A DNA stretch of 64,000 nucleotides from contig CM043865.1 in the NCBI GenBank assembly GCA_023846275.1, positions 32,626,412-32,690,411 on the forward strand. The letters are read 5' to 3'. This document shows, piece after piece, positions 40,440 through 51,300 of this stretch. Below the pieces are notes generated by a model. That model made no database searches. It was not told where the DNA came from and was given only the letters and a program-made list of their open reading frames with translations. The position numbers and the translations under genes are program-made. Source of the DNA: Vanilla planifolia (taxonomy: Eukaryota; Streptophyta; Magnoliopsida; Asparagales; Orchidaceae). The first letter of the stretch is position 1. Each line of letters begins with the position of its first letter.

Positions 40440-43280
40440 ATGTTGGGTAAGATATGAGAGTTCAAACAAAATATCAGTTTCACATATTGTGTAACATATG
40501 AGAGATTTAGTAATCAAGATCTATAATAGAAATTATTTTCAATTTTTTTATGTTCGATTTTCTTTTATTTAGTAGAATTATCTTAACTTAAAAATTAATT
40601 TATTATGGTACAAATCTATAAATTATGATTATAATGCTTATTAGTTTTTGCTCTATTAAAAGTCTATTAATTACCTTGAATAAATATATCTTAAAACCTA
40701 TAAATGACAATTAAGAAAGTGTTTTATTTTGATTTCTTTAACCAACTTAAATTACCGTTGATTTTTCTATTGTAATTGAATTTCTATAAGGAACTATTTA
40801 GTAATTATAATAATGTCTTATTCTTATTCTAAATATGTTGTTTATTAAAAAAAATTACATAAAATTTTCCTTCAAGTGTTATTTAATTAATTTAATTATA
40901 TATACATCATTGTATTTATACCATTATTTTAATTAAACAATGCATGAATCAAAAATATATTTAAATATTTTAATTACATCTTTTGTTTATTATACCTCCT
41001 AAATATAGTTAAATAAAAAATTTAGATAATATTAGAAAAGAAATTGATGCATTAAATAATACGACTTACTAGAAATAAAAAATTAGATAAGTTAAAGCTA
41101 CATTAGCTAATATTGAATGATAAATAGATAAGATTAATATACTTATGTTAATACTTAAAAATTGTAAAAATATTCATCATGACTTATATGAAAATGTTAA
41201 ATTTGAAACACTTATATTTGATAATTTATTTAGATTATATAAATTTTTTAATTAGTTAGAACAAGCATGATATTCTTTGATTATTATGATATAGATGATT
41301 GTCAGAAAGAGAACTTCACTAAAATAAATTAGTAAGAGAAACTAAAATGTTTTAGCTAAGAAAAAAGGTTGAATGAGAGAGCCTCTACTTAGGAGTGATG
41401 AAGATACACTAAAACAAAAATAATATCCAAAATATCCTGATAAGATATTAGATACACAATTGCATTCATTGCAATAAGATAATTCTCTTGTTGTGAGATT
41501 TTTTAATACATTTAAATATTTAGTAGCTATGACTTACCTTGATGAAAATTGACAACTAGGCAATAGATTTATCTTGGGATTTAGATAAAGATTAGAATGA
41601 AAGTTGCACTACATAACCATCAAATACTTAAAATGCTAATAACTTAATTGATATAGAGATTCTAAATATCGATATATGTGAATTCCAAATTAAAATCACT
41701 AACCTTATCTATGGTGTCATCAAAGACTAAATCTTATTTGTTTTCTTCATTAGGATCTTAGATAACTAAAGATGTCACTAAAAATAACCTCTAAAATAAA
41801 ACTAAAGTTTGTCATGATGTAAAGCGACAAAGCATAGGAGCTATCAATGCAAGACTATCTTAAACATTGTGAGTGAAAGATAAGAGGAACAAATGTCTGA
41901 AGAGGCCACAAAACAAGAAAATAAAATGACTTGTGCTTTAAGTATTAAGAATTTTAAAAATATTTTGAACACACTTATACATATTGATATTTTTTCCATT
42001 TATACCAAAAAATGATTTTTATTATATTTTTAATTTAATTAAACAACATATTAGGTCTAATAATTTTAAATGTGATGATTTGATAAATCAAATAGAATCA
42101 TTTAAAAAATTTAATTAAGTGATCAATTACGAATATGTATTTGTTTAGAGAGTTATGCACTTCCACAATTCAAAATTTTTATTTAAGATTATTTAAATTA
42201 TATAATATGAATATTGTTAAATATATTTTAAATTTGTTATCACATATGTTTCATGAGAATATCTCTAATGTTAAATTTTCTCTATTTCATGAAAGAAAAA
42301 TTAATAAAAAACTTACAAATAAAATCTACTAGTGACAAATCAAATGTACAATTCTTGAATACTTATTTAACTTAGTATTTTGATTGTTATCTTTTTTCTA
42401 AATTATTTCTATAAGTTGTTTTATTCATCTTAGTTTTTAGAAATATTAAAAGGACCATCTCCCACCTCATAAAAGACTTAGAAAGATTAATGTTAAGATT
42501 AATAAAAATACATTTAGGGTACAACCTTGTCGAGTATTGTTTTTGTGGTGAAGTGGACTACTGTAAGGTAGGTTGTATCAGGAGAATGATATCAAGCTAG
42601 ACTTAGAATTCAAAATGTCCAATTATACTGTAAATCATACACTACACAAATAAATGCTCACAATAGATTAATATAAACGATTTTAATATTTAATAATATT
42701 TTGAACCATTAATGGAGGGTAAAGGACCATATATAAGACCTATATAGAGTTATTTATTTATATGCATTTTCTTATTTTTTGTATTATTTTATTAGGTAGA
42801 GATATTTTTGTTATTTTACTTTTGATTGTATCAGGAGAATGATATCAAGCTAGACTTAGAATTCAAAAGATCCAATTATATTGGCAATCATACACTACAC
42901 AAATAAAGGCTCACAATAGATTAATATAAACGATTTTAATATTTAATAATATTTTGAACCATTAGTGGATTGTAAAGGACCATATATAAGACCTATATAG
43001 AGTTATTTATTTATATGCATTTTCTTATTTTTTGCATTATTTTATTAGGTAGAGATATTTTTGTTATTTTACTTTTGGTTTAAAATTTTTTGTTATTAGC
43101 TATTTAAACGTTTGTTATGGAATAAAAAAAAGAGTATTTTTTTTACTTTATTTTAAAAAATTGTGAATTATTGTGATGCATGCATCCACACCTTTGATGC
43201 CATCTAAGTTTACCTTTCATTCATATTGCGATCCAAAGTTTAACCCACTTATGATTTTAATCTTCCCATAGTTAACATCA
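40440..43280. other. AT-rich block interrupting the gypsy-like element
   Basis: Much more AT-rich than the flanking DNA and without any recognisable RT or RNase H, which should lie here if the surrounding element were whole. It ends in a 253-bp tandem duplication. It may be a nested insertion or replacement; no terminal repeats were identified. Confidence 0.4.
42573..43078. repeat. 253-bp tandem duplication
   Basis: Two adjacent copies (42573-42825 and 42826-43078), both starting TTGTATCAGGAGAATGATAT and ending in TTTTGTTATTTTACTTTTG. They differ by only a few substitutions, so the duplication is fairly recent compared with the surrounding debris. Confidence 0.9.
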
Positions 43281-43292
43281 GCTTTGTCAAAA

Positions 43293-43700
43293 TCACTTAA
43301 TGCCTCCATCAACACCCTCCTTCCTCTGGTTCCCCTTTTCTAGCACCACTGGCAAAACAAATTTACCTGATTGATTGGACAAAAACAACACCTTCGTTTT
43401 TCTTGCATCTTCAAATAATTGCATTGAACTGATACCATGTTGTTGCAAACTAACTACAAACATATGGCCACCAATGGGAACCCAAACTGTACTATAAACC
43501 TCTATAATCCCTATTGTTCTCACCTCAACACCAAGCCATGCCTCGCATCGAAAAGCCCACAGATTGTACGAGTCGCTGCTAACTTGTGCAAGCTTCCACC
43601 TCCCTTTTCTTGCACTAGAAATACAACAAAATTGACCAAACCCTAGTAAGCACCCAAGTAATAAGCTATGTTGAACTAACAAGTCCAAGATAATTAACAA
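43293..43700 (-). other. Orphan open stretch, 135 codons, no ATG start
   Basis: Open from 43700 to the stop at 43293, with less biased composition than its surroundings (for example WKLAQVSSDSYNLWAFRCEAW). The only in-frame ATG is far downstream (about codon 80). I recognise no domain. It lies inside the gypsy-like block, so it may be gag/protease-region debris or a captured fragment. Not called as a gene. Confidence 0.2.
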
Positions 43701-43898
43701 AGCCTAAACCAAAGTAGTAACAATCTATTGCAAGTTGGTTTGAGAACAAATTTTCAAGTAACTTTTTAAGAGATTTTGGGCTAACTTTTTAGCAAATTTT
43801 GAACCACTAGCTATGGCAACAGGTACCACCTTCTTTGTCAAATGCAACTTAGTATAACTTCTAAAACTTCTCATCTCTGCAATCATTGATCTGACAAT

Positions 43899-44580
43899 GA
43901 TTATAATGATTTTCCAACCTTGCCTAAAGGAGTTCAATGCTACTCCTATCCTTAATGGCTATTGTCATTATCCTTAAGATTTCTTATTCTCTCAATTCTT
44001 TAAACTCCCTTGATTCTTGGGAATTGTCACTGGAGATTTCTCTTGCCACTTTTGTTCTTCTATATAATCATAAGAGCTGGTTTGGTGAAAGCCATGCATG
44101 AAAACAATTCCAATCCGATTGCATCAAGATAATGCAAACCCACCATAAAGTTCATCATCAAAATATCATCTATAGGTACTCCATTTTGTCATGACCTATC
44201 AACATAACTCCATTGTATAAGACAATCCTTTCCCCTATTGATTATAATGATTTTCCAACATTGCCTAGAAGAGTTCAAGGCTACTCTTATCCCTAATGAC
44301 CATTGTCATTATCCTCATGATTTCTTATTCTTTCAATTCTTTACACTCCTTTGATTCTTGGGAACTGTCACTAGAGATTTCTCTCGTCACTTTTGTTCTG
44401 CTCTAGAATCATATGGGTTTGTTTGGTGAAAAGCCATGAAAGAAAACAATTCCAATCCGATTGCATCAAGAAAATGCAAACCTAACATAAAGTTCATCAT
44501 CAATATATCATCTATAGGTACTCCACTTGTCATAACCCATCAACATAACTCAATTGTATAGGACAACCCTTATTGGTTCA
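43899..44580. repeat. 341-bp tandem duplication
   Basis: Copies 43899-44239 and 44240-44580 both start GATTATAATGATTTTCCAAC and share long stretches such as AAACAATTCCAATCCGATTG and CATCTATAGGTACTCCA. Roughly nine bases in ten agree by eye. Lies inside the gypsy-like block. Confidence 0.9.
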
Positions 44581-45219
44581 CAAGTTGTGCCATTTACACC
44601 ATCCCTCTGCAATGTACCTTATCAAATAGAATTCTTGGCGAATCATCCTCTTAAAGATACTCCACAATACTTATTGGATCATATGTCCTCGATTTTGCAT
44701 TCCATTATGCCAACATAGCCCGTGAGCTTCAACTTGGTGAATAAGACCTTTTTGCTCAATGAATAACCGTACAAAGAAAACAACAACACAAGTTGGTCTA
44801 AGTTTCCAACTTCTCTACAATGACCACTCCATCGCATATCAATAAGTCAACAATTGCTTTCACTTTAAACAGTCTTTGTCATTCTTCGAATTGCAACAAT
44901 GCAAAACTAATGCCCGAACTTCATCCTCCCATCCTCCATTGGGCAGCATCGAGAACTTTTGGGATTAGTACGAACTCATGGATTAACTCCTTTTAACATT
45001 CTCTCTAATATTGTCATTTTAAGAGTAGATTATTGTGTAATGAACTTCTGCACTAGTGCTTGCATAGCCTAACTTGTTTGGCTATTTGTTGTTCCAAAAA
45101 GTAAAATTCAAATCATGCGTAATAGTTTCTCTCCAAGTTTCTTGTTCAAGTCAATACAAGAGTTAAGGATTCCTCTCTTTCATGGATCTCTTAGTCTTAT
45201 CCATTCATGTGTTTAAGAA

Positions 45220-46115
45220 GCGTTCCAGATGACTTGTTCAAAGCCTCTTGCTACTTGAGGTCAATGGGACGTTGGAGATGTTTTATGAGACCTTGATGCC
45301 TAAATTGAGGGAATAGTAAATAGAAAAGCAAACAATAAAAGAGGAAATGTAATGGAACACAATAGTAGTGTGAGTAGAAAATTATGCTTGCTTCATTTTT
45401 TAAAGTTTCAATATACTAAACGCCAATTCTTTTAAGGGTATGGGTATGCACAATGACTTCCCTTAACAAGTTTTATCTTGCAAACCTTATTAATTGTATG
45501 TAGTATAATTCAAAACATGATAGTTTAGATAATTTTCCTACAATTTTAACAATTTTCAATAACTACCAAAATAATCATGCGTAATTTGGTAAGTAGTGCT
45601 TGACTCCTTTCATGTTGGCAATGTTCCCTTGCTTCCTACAATTTCTTTGGGCCTTCCCCTCCAGCTATATGCATCGAGGAGACCTTCCTCCCATGCTTGA
45701 GGGATCCCTAAGTTGGGTCTAAGAGACCTTCCTAAAGTGTTGTCTTAACTTGAGATATATTTGTTTTTGTTTCAGCTTCTTCTCCTGGGTTGGAAGTATT
45801 TTCTAAGATCATAAAAATAGTGTCAAAGTTTGCCACTTTCTTTTTGATGCTTTCATACTCTCAAGTTTGATTGTTTCTCTTTCCACGAGACTTGTTATTA
45901 CTTGAAGTGAATCTCAATACCTTCCTTGATAACTCAAAGTTTTAGTATGCCATCTTCGAGGTTGGCATTCCTTGAGGGTATGCATTCTCAAGACCAACTA
46001 TTTCTTAAGCGATTGAATGTTCATTTCCTCAAGACTTACAAATATAGCTTGAGGCCTGATACAACCTCATAAGACCTCCTCACTTGAATTGGATTGATCT
46101 TTGATCATGGATGCA
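45220..46115 (-). repeat. Right long direct repeat (putative 5' LTR)
   Basis: Diverged partner of ~37,905-39,010 in the same orientation. For a minus-strand element this would be the 5' LTR. No tRNA primer-binding site was found just inside it (below ~45,220), which leaves the LTR assignment tentative. Confidence 0.45.
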
Positions 46116-47730
46116 GCCAAACTAAAGTGTGTGGTCACTATTACTGATGAGTAAGCATAGACTAAAGAGGCCCAAAACTGTCATCAAACCTAAGTTAATC
46201 AAGTTAAAAGGGTTGTTCCTGTTGTCATCAGTGAAGAGACAAACTAAGAGACAATGTCAAAGTGGCCGATCTTATGCCTCTTAAAATTAGGAACCCCCCA
46301 AAGTGAGTGCAATGCCTTAATGCTTTTGTCGAGAGTTATCAACATCTCAAAATACCCCAAGGGGCATTTCAAGCCCTCAGGGTCCTATTGCAATTACTTG
46401 ATTGTAGAGCATGCTAGCTAGGACAGCTTGATCCAAAGTTGTTCATGTATAGTAAGGTTTCAATCTACATGAGTGATTCCTAATACAACTATATGGATAT
46501 AAATGCCAGATCAAGATCTTGTCCAACAAGAGTATTTAGCACAAGAGACCTTATTATAACATCAAGGCTCTCGCAATTTGTTTGGGTTCCCTCCCTAAGT
46601 GGTTGTGGACCGATTAGAAGAGGTCACAATTCAATAAGGACTTGGCTCTACACTAAGCACTCAAGATTGTTGGTGCAGTAGTTGTATAAACTAAGATCTT
46701 CCACCAAGCATTTGCTTGATGTTGAGAAGCAGGGACATGTCTGCCATGTCTGTAATAGAAGTTAATTGATTTGAAATGGAATTTGTCTATTACCAAGGAG
46801 TTCAATTATTTGATGAGACAGAGAGAAAATCATTCTACCAAGAAGCCAAAATAATAAACAAGCTCAAGATCAATTGTTCTCTCATGGAAAAGGTTATGAA
46901 GCAACAAAGAGCAATCTCAAAAAGGGATAAGAAAGAATAAAGGAGGTTGAGATCTTGGTGAACAAACTTTAAGCTACATCATCGTTAGAACAATGGTTTC
47001 ATAAGGTTGGCGAAATCATTGCACCATACCAGGAACACACTTTCTTCCAGTTAGAGATGATGAAGGCCTATCGAGAGTGCATTTATTTTGTGTTAGTTGC
47101 GATGTAAAAATTGTCACATAAGGACTTGACCGAAATCTAGCCAATAGAGTCTTTCCTTTTCTTGAGGTACTCTTTTACGAAGCTAACAACCTAACATAGG
47201 AGGAAATAAATGCTTGCACTATTTTGTCAACTCAAGAACCTAAACAATGATTAGGATGATTTTGTCTTAAGAAACAATTACAAAGAAGGTTACTATAACT
47301 AAACTTCTTATCTCTTTTTTTGCACAAGGATCTATAATTTTTCTTTTCTATATGTACACATTACAATAAACATGCAAATGAAATTGAATTAGACCGTTAT
47401 TCCATCACTTCAACTTTTTCAAAATTTTTTTGGTCGTCATGATGTCATCTCATTTTCGCATGGTCTAGTCTCAAGATTGCAACAAAGAGGACACCTGAAT
47501 CACTCAAGAAAAGCATGGGCATCCAATGCCCTCAATATGTTGACTAATATAAAAGCTCTCTCTTCAGATAAGAATTTTACCTGAGGATCAAATATCACTC
47601 AAAATTAGAATTATTTTAGCTCAAATTAAAGTGATCAAACTAAGCCCAGAATCAAAAAATTAGTTCAAATTATATTGTAAACCAATCTCAAGCCATGGTT
47701 GGATCTACTTTAACTCAATCAAATCATATA
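46116..47730. other. Spacer, probable retroelement debris
   Basis: Mixed-composition DNA with short open stretches but no recognisable protein. It resembles the other decayed repeat blocks in base composition and style. Nothing further can be supported. Confidence 0.35.
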
Positions 47731-47738
47731 CATGTAAA

Positions 47739-47913
47739 CTTGCACAAGCACATATACATGCTCAAAACAAATATATGTACATATATATATATATATATAT
47801 ATGTAAACATATGTTTATACATATATATATATATATATGCAAGCATGTGCATAATACACACATATATATATATATATACATATACACTTGCACAAGCACA
47901 TGTGCATGCTCAA

Positions 47914-47954
<41 letters not shown>

Positions 47955-47993
47955 GTGCGCGCGCGCACGCGTACATACACATACACATATATT
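47739..47993. repeat. Compound microsatellite (TA)n/(CA)n/(GC)n with duplicated core
   Basis: Long TA runs interleaved with CA/TG, ending in ACACACGTGCGCGCGCGCAC. A core beginning CTTGCACAAGCACAT and ending CATGCTCAAAACAAATATA occurs twice, near 47,739 and 47,886, about 147 bp apart, so a segment carrying microsatellite was itself duplicated. Open frames here are repeat artefacts (YIYIYI). Confidence 0.9.
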
Positions 47994-48000
47994 CGTTTAC

Positions 48001-48320
48001 AGAATGGCCATCGCCATGATTAGATTTTTCCCTGAAAATCTTAGTTCAAAATCAGCTTATAGTTAAGATCAAATTTATCTTGGATGCCCATGCTCGCTGC
48101 TCATGAACATACATGCAAATGATTGCATATACAGCAGTTACTACCACCAGTCATGTTCCTATGTGAGACGAAGAGATTTGTAAACACAAAATGATATATT
48201 GTTCCTATCTTACTGGATAATCTGTGTTCAGAATCAATAAGCAGTGTTTCCTTTAAAATCTTTCTATATTGCACAAAATACAGACAAATACAATTACCTG
48301 TAATAGATGCAGAACAAAAC
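48001..48320 (-). other. 3' flank/3' UTR region of the RING-CH gene
   Basis: Sequence just beyond the stop codon at 48321 on the minus strand. No ORF of note. It should contain the 3' UTR and poly(A) site, but no single signal stands out. Confidence 0.4.
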
Positions 48321-51300
48321 TCAGCTATGCTGCAAAGCATCTGTGTTCTGGACTTCTGGCTGCTGATCATGTTCCCCATGTTGAGTTTCACTGTTTGCCG
48401 TTGTTTGCTGCTGTTCACCATTATTTTGCTGTAGTTCCAGCCTACGGTTTCTACGAGTTCTCCACTTTAAAACTTCCACAAGCAAAGAATTTGCACTGAA
48501 TGCAATTCCAAACCCCGTGAAAGATGATAGGATAACAGAGAGTACAGCAGCAACATTAAACTGTATCGATTTTTAAACACAAGCAATGGATGTAAATGGG
48601 AAGTTTATGAGATGGCTTTTATTGTAAAAAAGCACTCTACTCACAACGTTGTAGAAGATATGAGCAAATACAATAACAATTGCAAACTGGAAGGATGCGT
48701 AAACCCAAATGTAGCCCTTGTTAACTGCACTCGAGATCAGAAGAGAGTTAATGGAGCTTAACCAGTAAATCATTTATCTGTACATAAGTAGTACTATAAA
48801 ATAAAATATGGTCAACAAAGTCCACACGACGTACACCAGAATAAAACATAAGTCAAAACTGTCATGCTGATGAAATATGCAAGCGGTCTTCTCATGTGCT
48901 ATTTATTTCAATTTGATCTAACTCTAGCTCAGGAAAATAATTAATTAACTGATTATAAGCAGAAAGAATCATGCATGCTATACGGAAAAAGATTATTCAA
49001 TCGACTCACACATTTTGAGCAAATAACACAGGGCAAGTACACAAGGAAGAACATTGGTTGAACTCAAATTTTATAAACTATAGTGATAAAAATATCCAAG
49101 ATCCCTGACTTGGAGATAGTTTAGTAACGGCAAGAAAACATGGAATATTGCATCTTCCTTGTGTCCTTGTAAGAAGAAATTAGTAATCAACTATTATTCA
49201 GAGTAGAAAATCAATAATGATAATTACCCATTGTGGAAGCAACAAAGGATGAGAGGAGACCCAAAACACAAGAACAAGGTAGAGATATGGCAAGAGCACG
49301 GGCACCCATTTCACTAACCTGTTTGATCAAAATAACCATTCAATTGCATTAAAGCCAAAATTGTTTCATCAAAATAATAAAGTGAGAAAAAAAGTACCAA
49401 AAGTTGTTCCAAGAAACAGAAGTAGGCAAGCATACTAATCATGACAAGTACTGGAATATCCTGCCATATCCTGTCAGAAGAGATGTATATTTACTTAACA
49501 ACTACATTTGAGGTAACAAATTACACATTCAAGTTCAGCAAATGGAATGTTAACAGAGATTAACTCATCAAAAAGAATGCTTCTTTTCTATAATCTTTAA
49601 GAAGAATCCAAAGCTGAAAGCAACAAAAATAAGCTCATTGGATGCATGTATAATTTTCTCCTACTGCTTTGAAATAAAGCATTAATAAAGGAAAGGCTCC
49701 TTTTGACTATACAATAAACTTTAAAAAAATGTAAACCAAGTACACAAGACTTTAGCCAACAGAAAATTCACATAAGGATTTTTTTTTTTTTTTTTTTTTT
49801 TTTTGAGTCGCCAACAAATACCAGACCTCGACTTCATGCGTATTACCCTTTCTTTTGCGTTCAAGGTATGGGTCTAACAACAAAGTTGAATCCCTCTAAA
49901 TCAATCTAAAGATTAATTGCTACAACAACTGCTAACGAGAACCAAAACTCAAATATAAAACTAATCTTAGGGTATGCACTGGCTTGTGTTTCTTAGAACA
50001 GCACTTCTTACATGCCAACACAAAATTCACAGAAGGATTTTCATTTTTTTTTTTTTTTTTTGAGTCGCCAACAAATCCCAGACCTTGACTTCATGCGTAT
50101 TACCCTTTCTTTTGCGTTCAAGGTATGGGTCTAACAACAAAGTTGAATCCCTCTAAATCAATCTAAAGAGCAATTGCTACAACAGCTGCTAACGAGAACC
50201 AAAACTCATAGATAAAACTAATCTTAGGGTATGCACTGGCTTGTGTTTCTTAGAACAGCACTTCTTCCATGCATAGCATAACAAATTAATGAAAGCTGAG
50301 ACAATGTAAGTTAGCCAAAGTTTTTCTTATGGGCCATAAGTAAAAGATAACAGTATAGCACTTCCCACTTCATCATAGAATCAGACAAGTTTTTTTGTAA
50401 GCATATGGTGGGAAAGTACGAGTATGAATGTTGAATTAAGACAAAGGTTCCAAAACAATTTATATGAATGGAATTCCTCATAATGCTACATCTTTCAAAT
50501 GTCAAAAAAAAAATTAATAATAATTTTATCATACAGTTTGCATCAAGCATCAATGATGTTATAACCAATTGTGCAATATGTGGAACATAGGTTAGAAATA
50601 ACTAAATAAAACAAATACAGCTTCAAACCCACAAAACAAAAATATGGGTTTTTCACGCGTACTAGGCAACTGAAAGAAAAGGAATATGGACATATCAGCA
50701 TTTCTGCACCAAAACACCATTCAGCAAAAGAAGTAACTCTAGATAGAGCATAAAGCAATATGAAATCTTATTATTGTAACAAAATCAAGATGACTGATTA
50801 AAACAGATTTGAGAAATTGAAAGCAAACAAGTTACTATCAAACAACATATCAACAAGATCAACCCTGACTGAAGATTTAAGTTATCAATCGGTCAGTTCA
50901 ATGATACAAGATTTGACAGAGCAAAAAATATTTTACATTTCTCTCAAGATTAGCTGTTATCTATCATTTGATCTTATATACTTTGCATGTACCTTGAAGC
51001 TTCTCTCTCTGGAAATATGGTTGTCATTCCATTGGTGGTCTGCGGATTCTGTAGTCTCAGCAATGTTACTGGTAGGTTTTGAACTTCTTGCTTGCAAACA
51101 TCACAGTTCTTATTTCCCTTGATGCTGAACCATTTTATTGCACATTCTTTATGTGCAAGTGCCAGTTCTCCTTTGCAGCTGCACTCCAGCTTAAAAGCAT
51201 CCCCTCCTTCTCCAAGTGCAACAAAACATATCCTGCACACTGCCTCTTCTTCAGGTATGTCTTCACCTTCATCTACAACTGATCAAAGACTTAACCCAAA

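Larger units (their letters stand above)
37905..46115 (-). mobile_element. Decayed Ty3/gypsy-like LTR retrotransposon (probable)
   Basis: Two long diverged direct repeats, ~37,905-39,010 and ~45,220-46,115, lie about 7.3 kb apart in the same orientation. Shared landmarks in order: AGTAAATAGAAAAGC/GCTAAATAGAAAAGG, TATAATTCAAAACATGATAGTTTAGATA/AATAATTCAAAACC...GTTTAGATA, GTAGTGC, and CGAGGTTGGCATTCCTTGAGGG-like text near the end. An antisense integrase remnant lies just inside the left repeat, as expected for a minus-strand element whose 3' LTR is on the left. No RT/RNase H, PBS or PPT could be recognised. A 2.8-kb AT-rich block and tandem repeats occupy where pol should be, so the element is old and interrupted. 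LTR borders are approximate, and gene-free debris may extend beyond them. Confidence 0.45.

Noticed and set aside
47695..48023. Several overlapping open frames on both strands rich in Y and I
   Set aside because: They are translations of TA/CA microsatellite.
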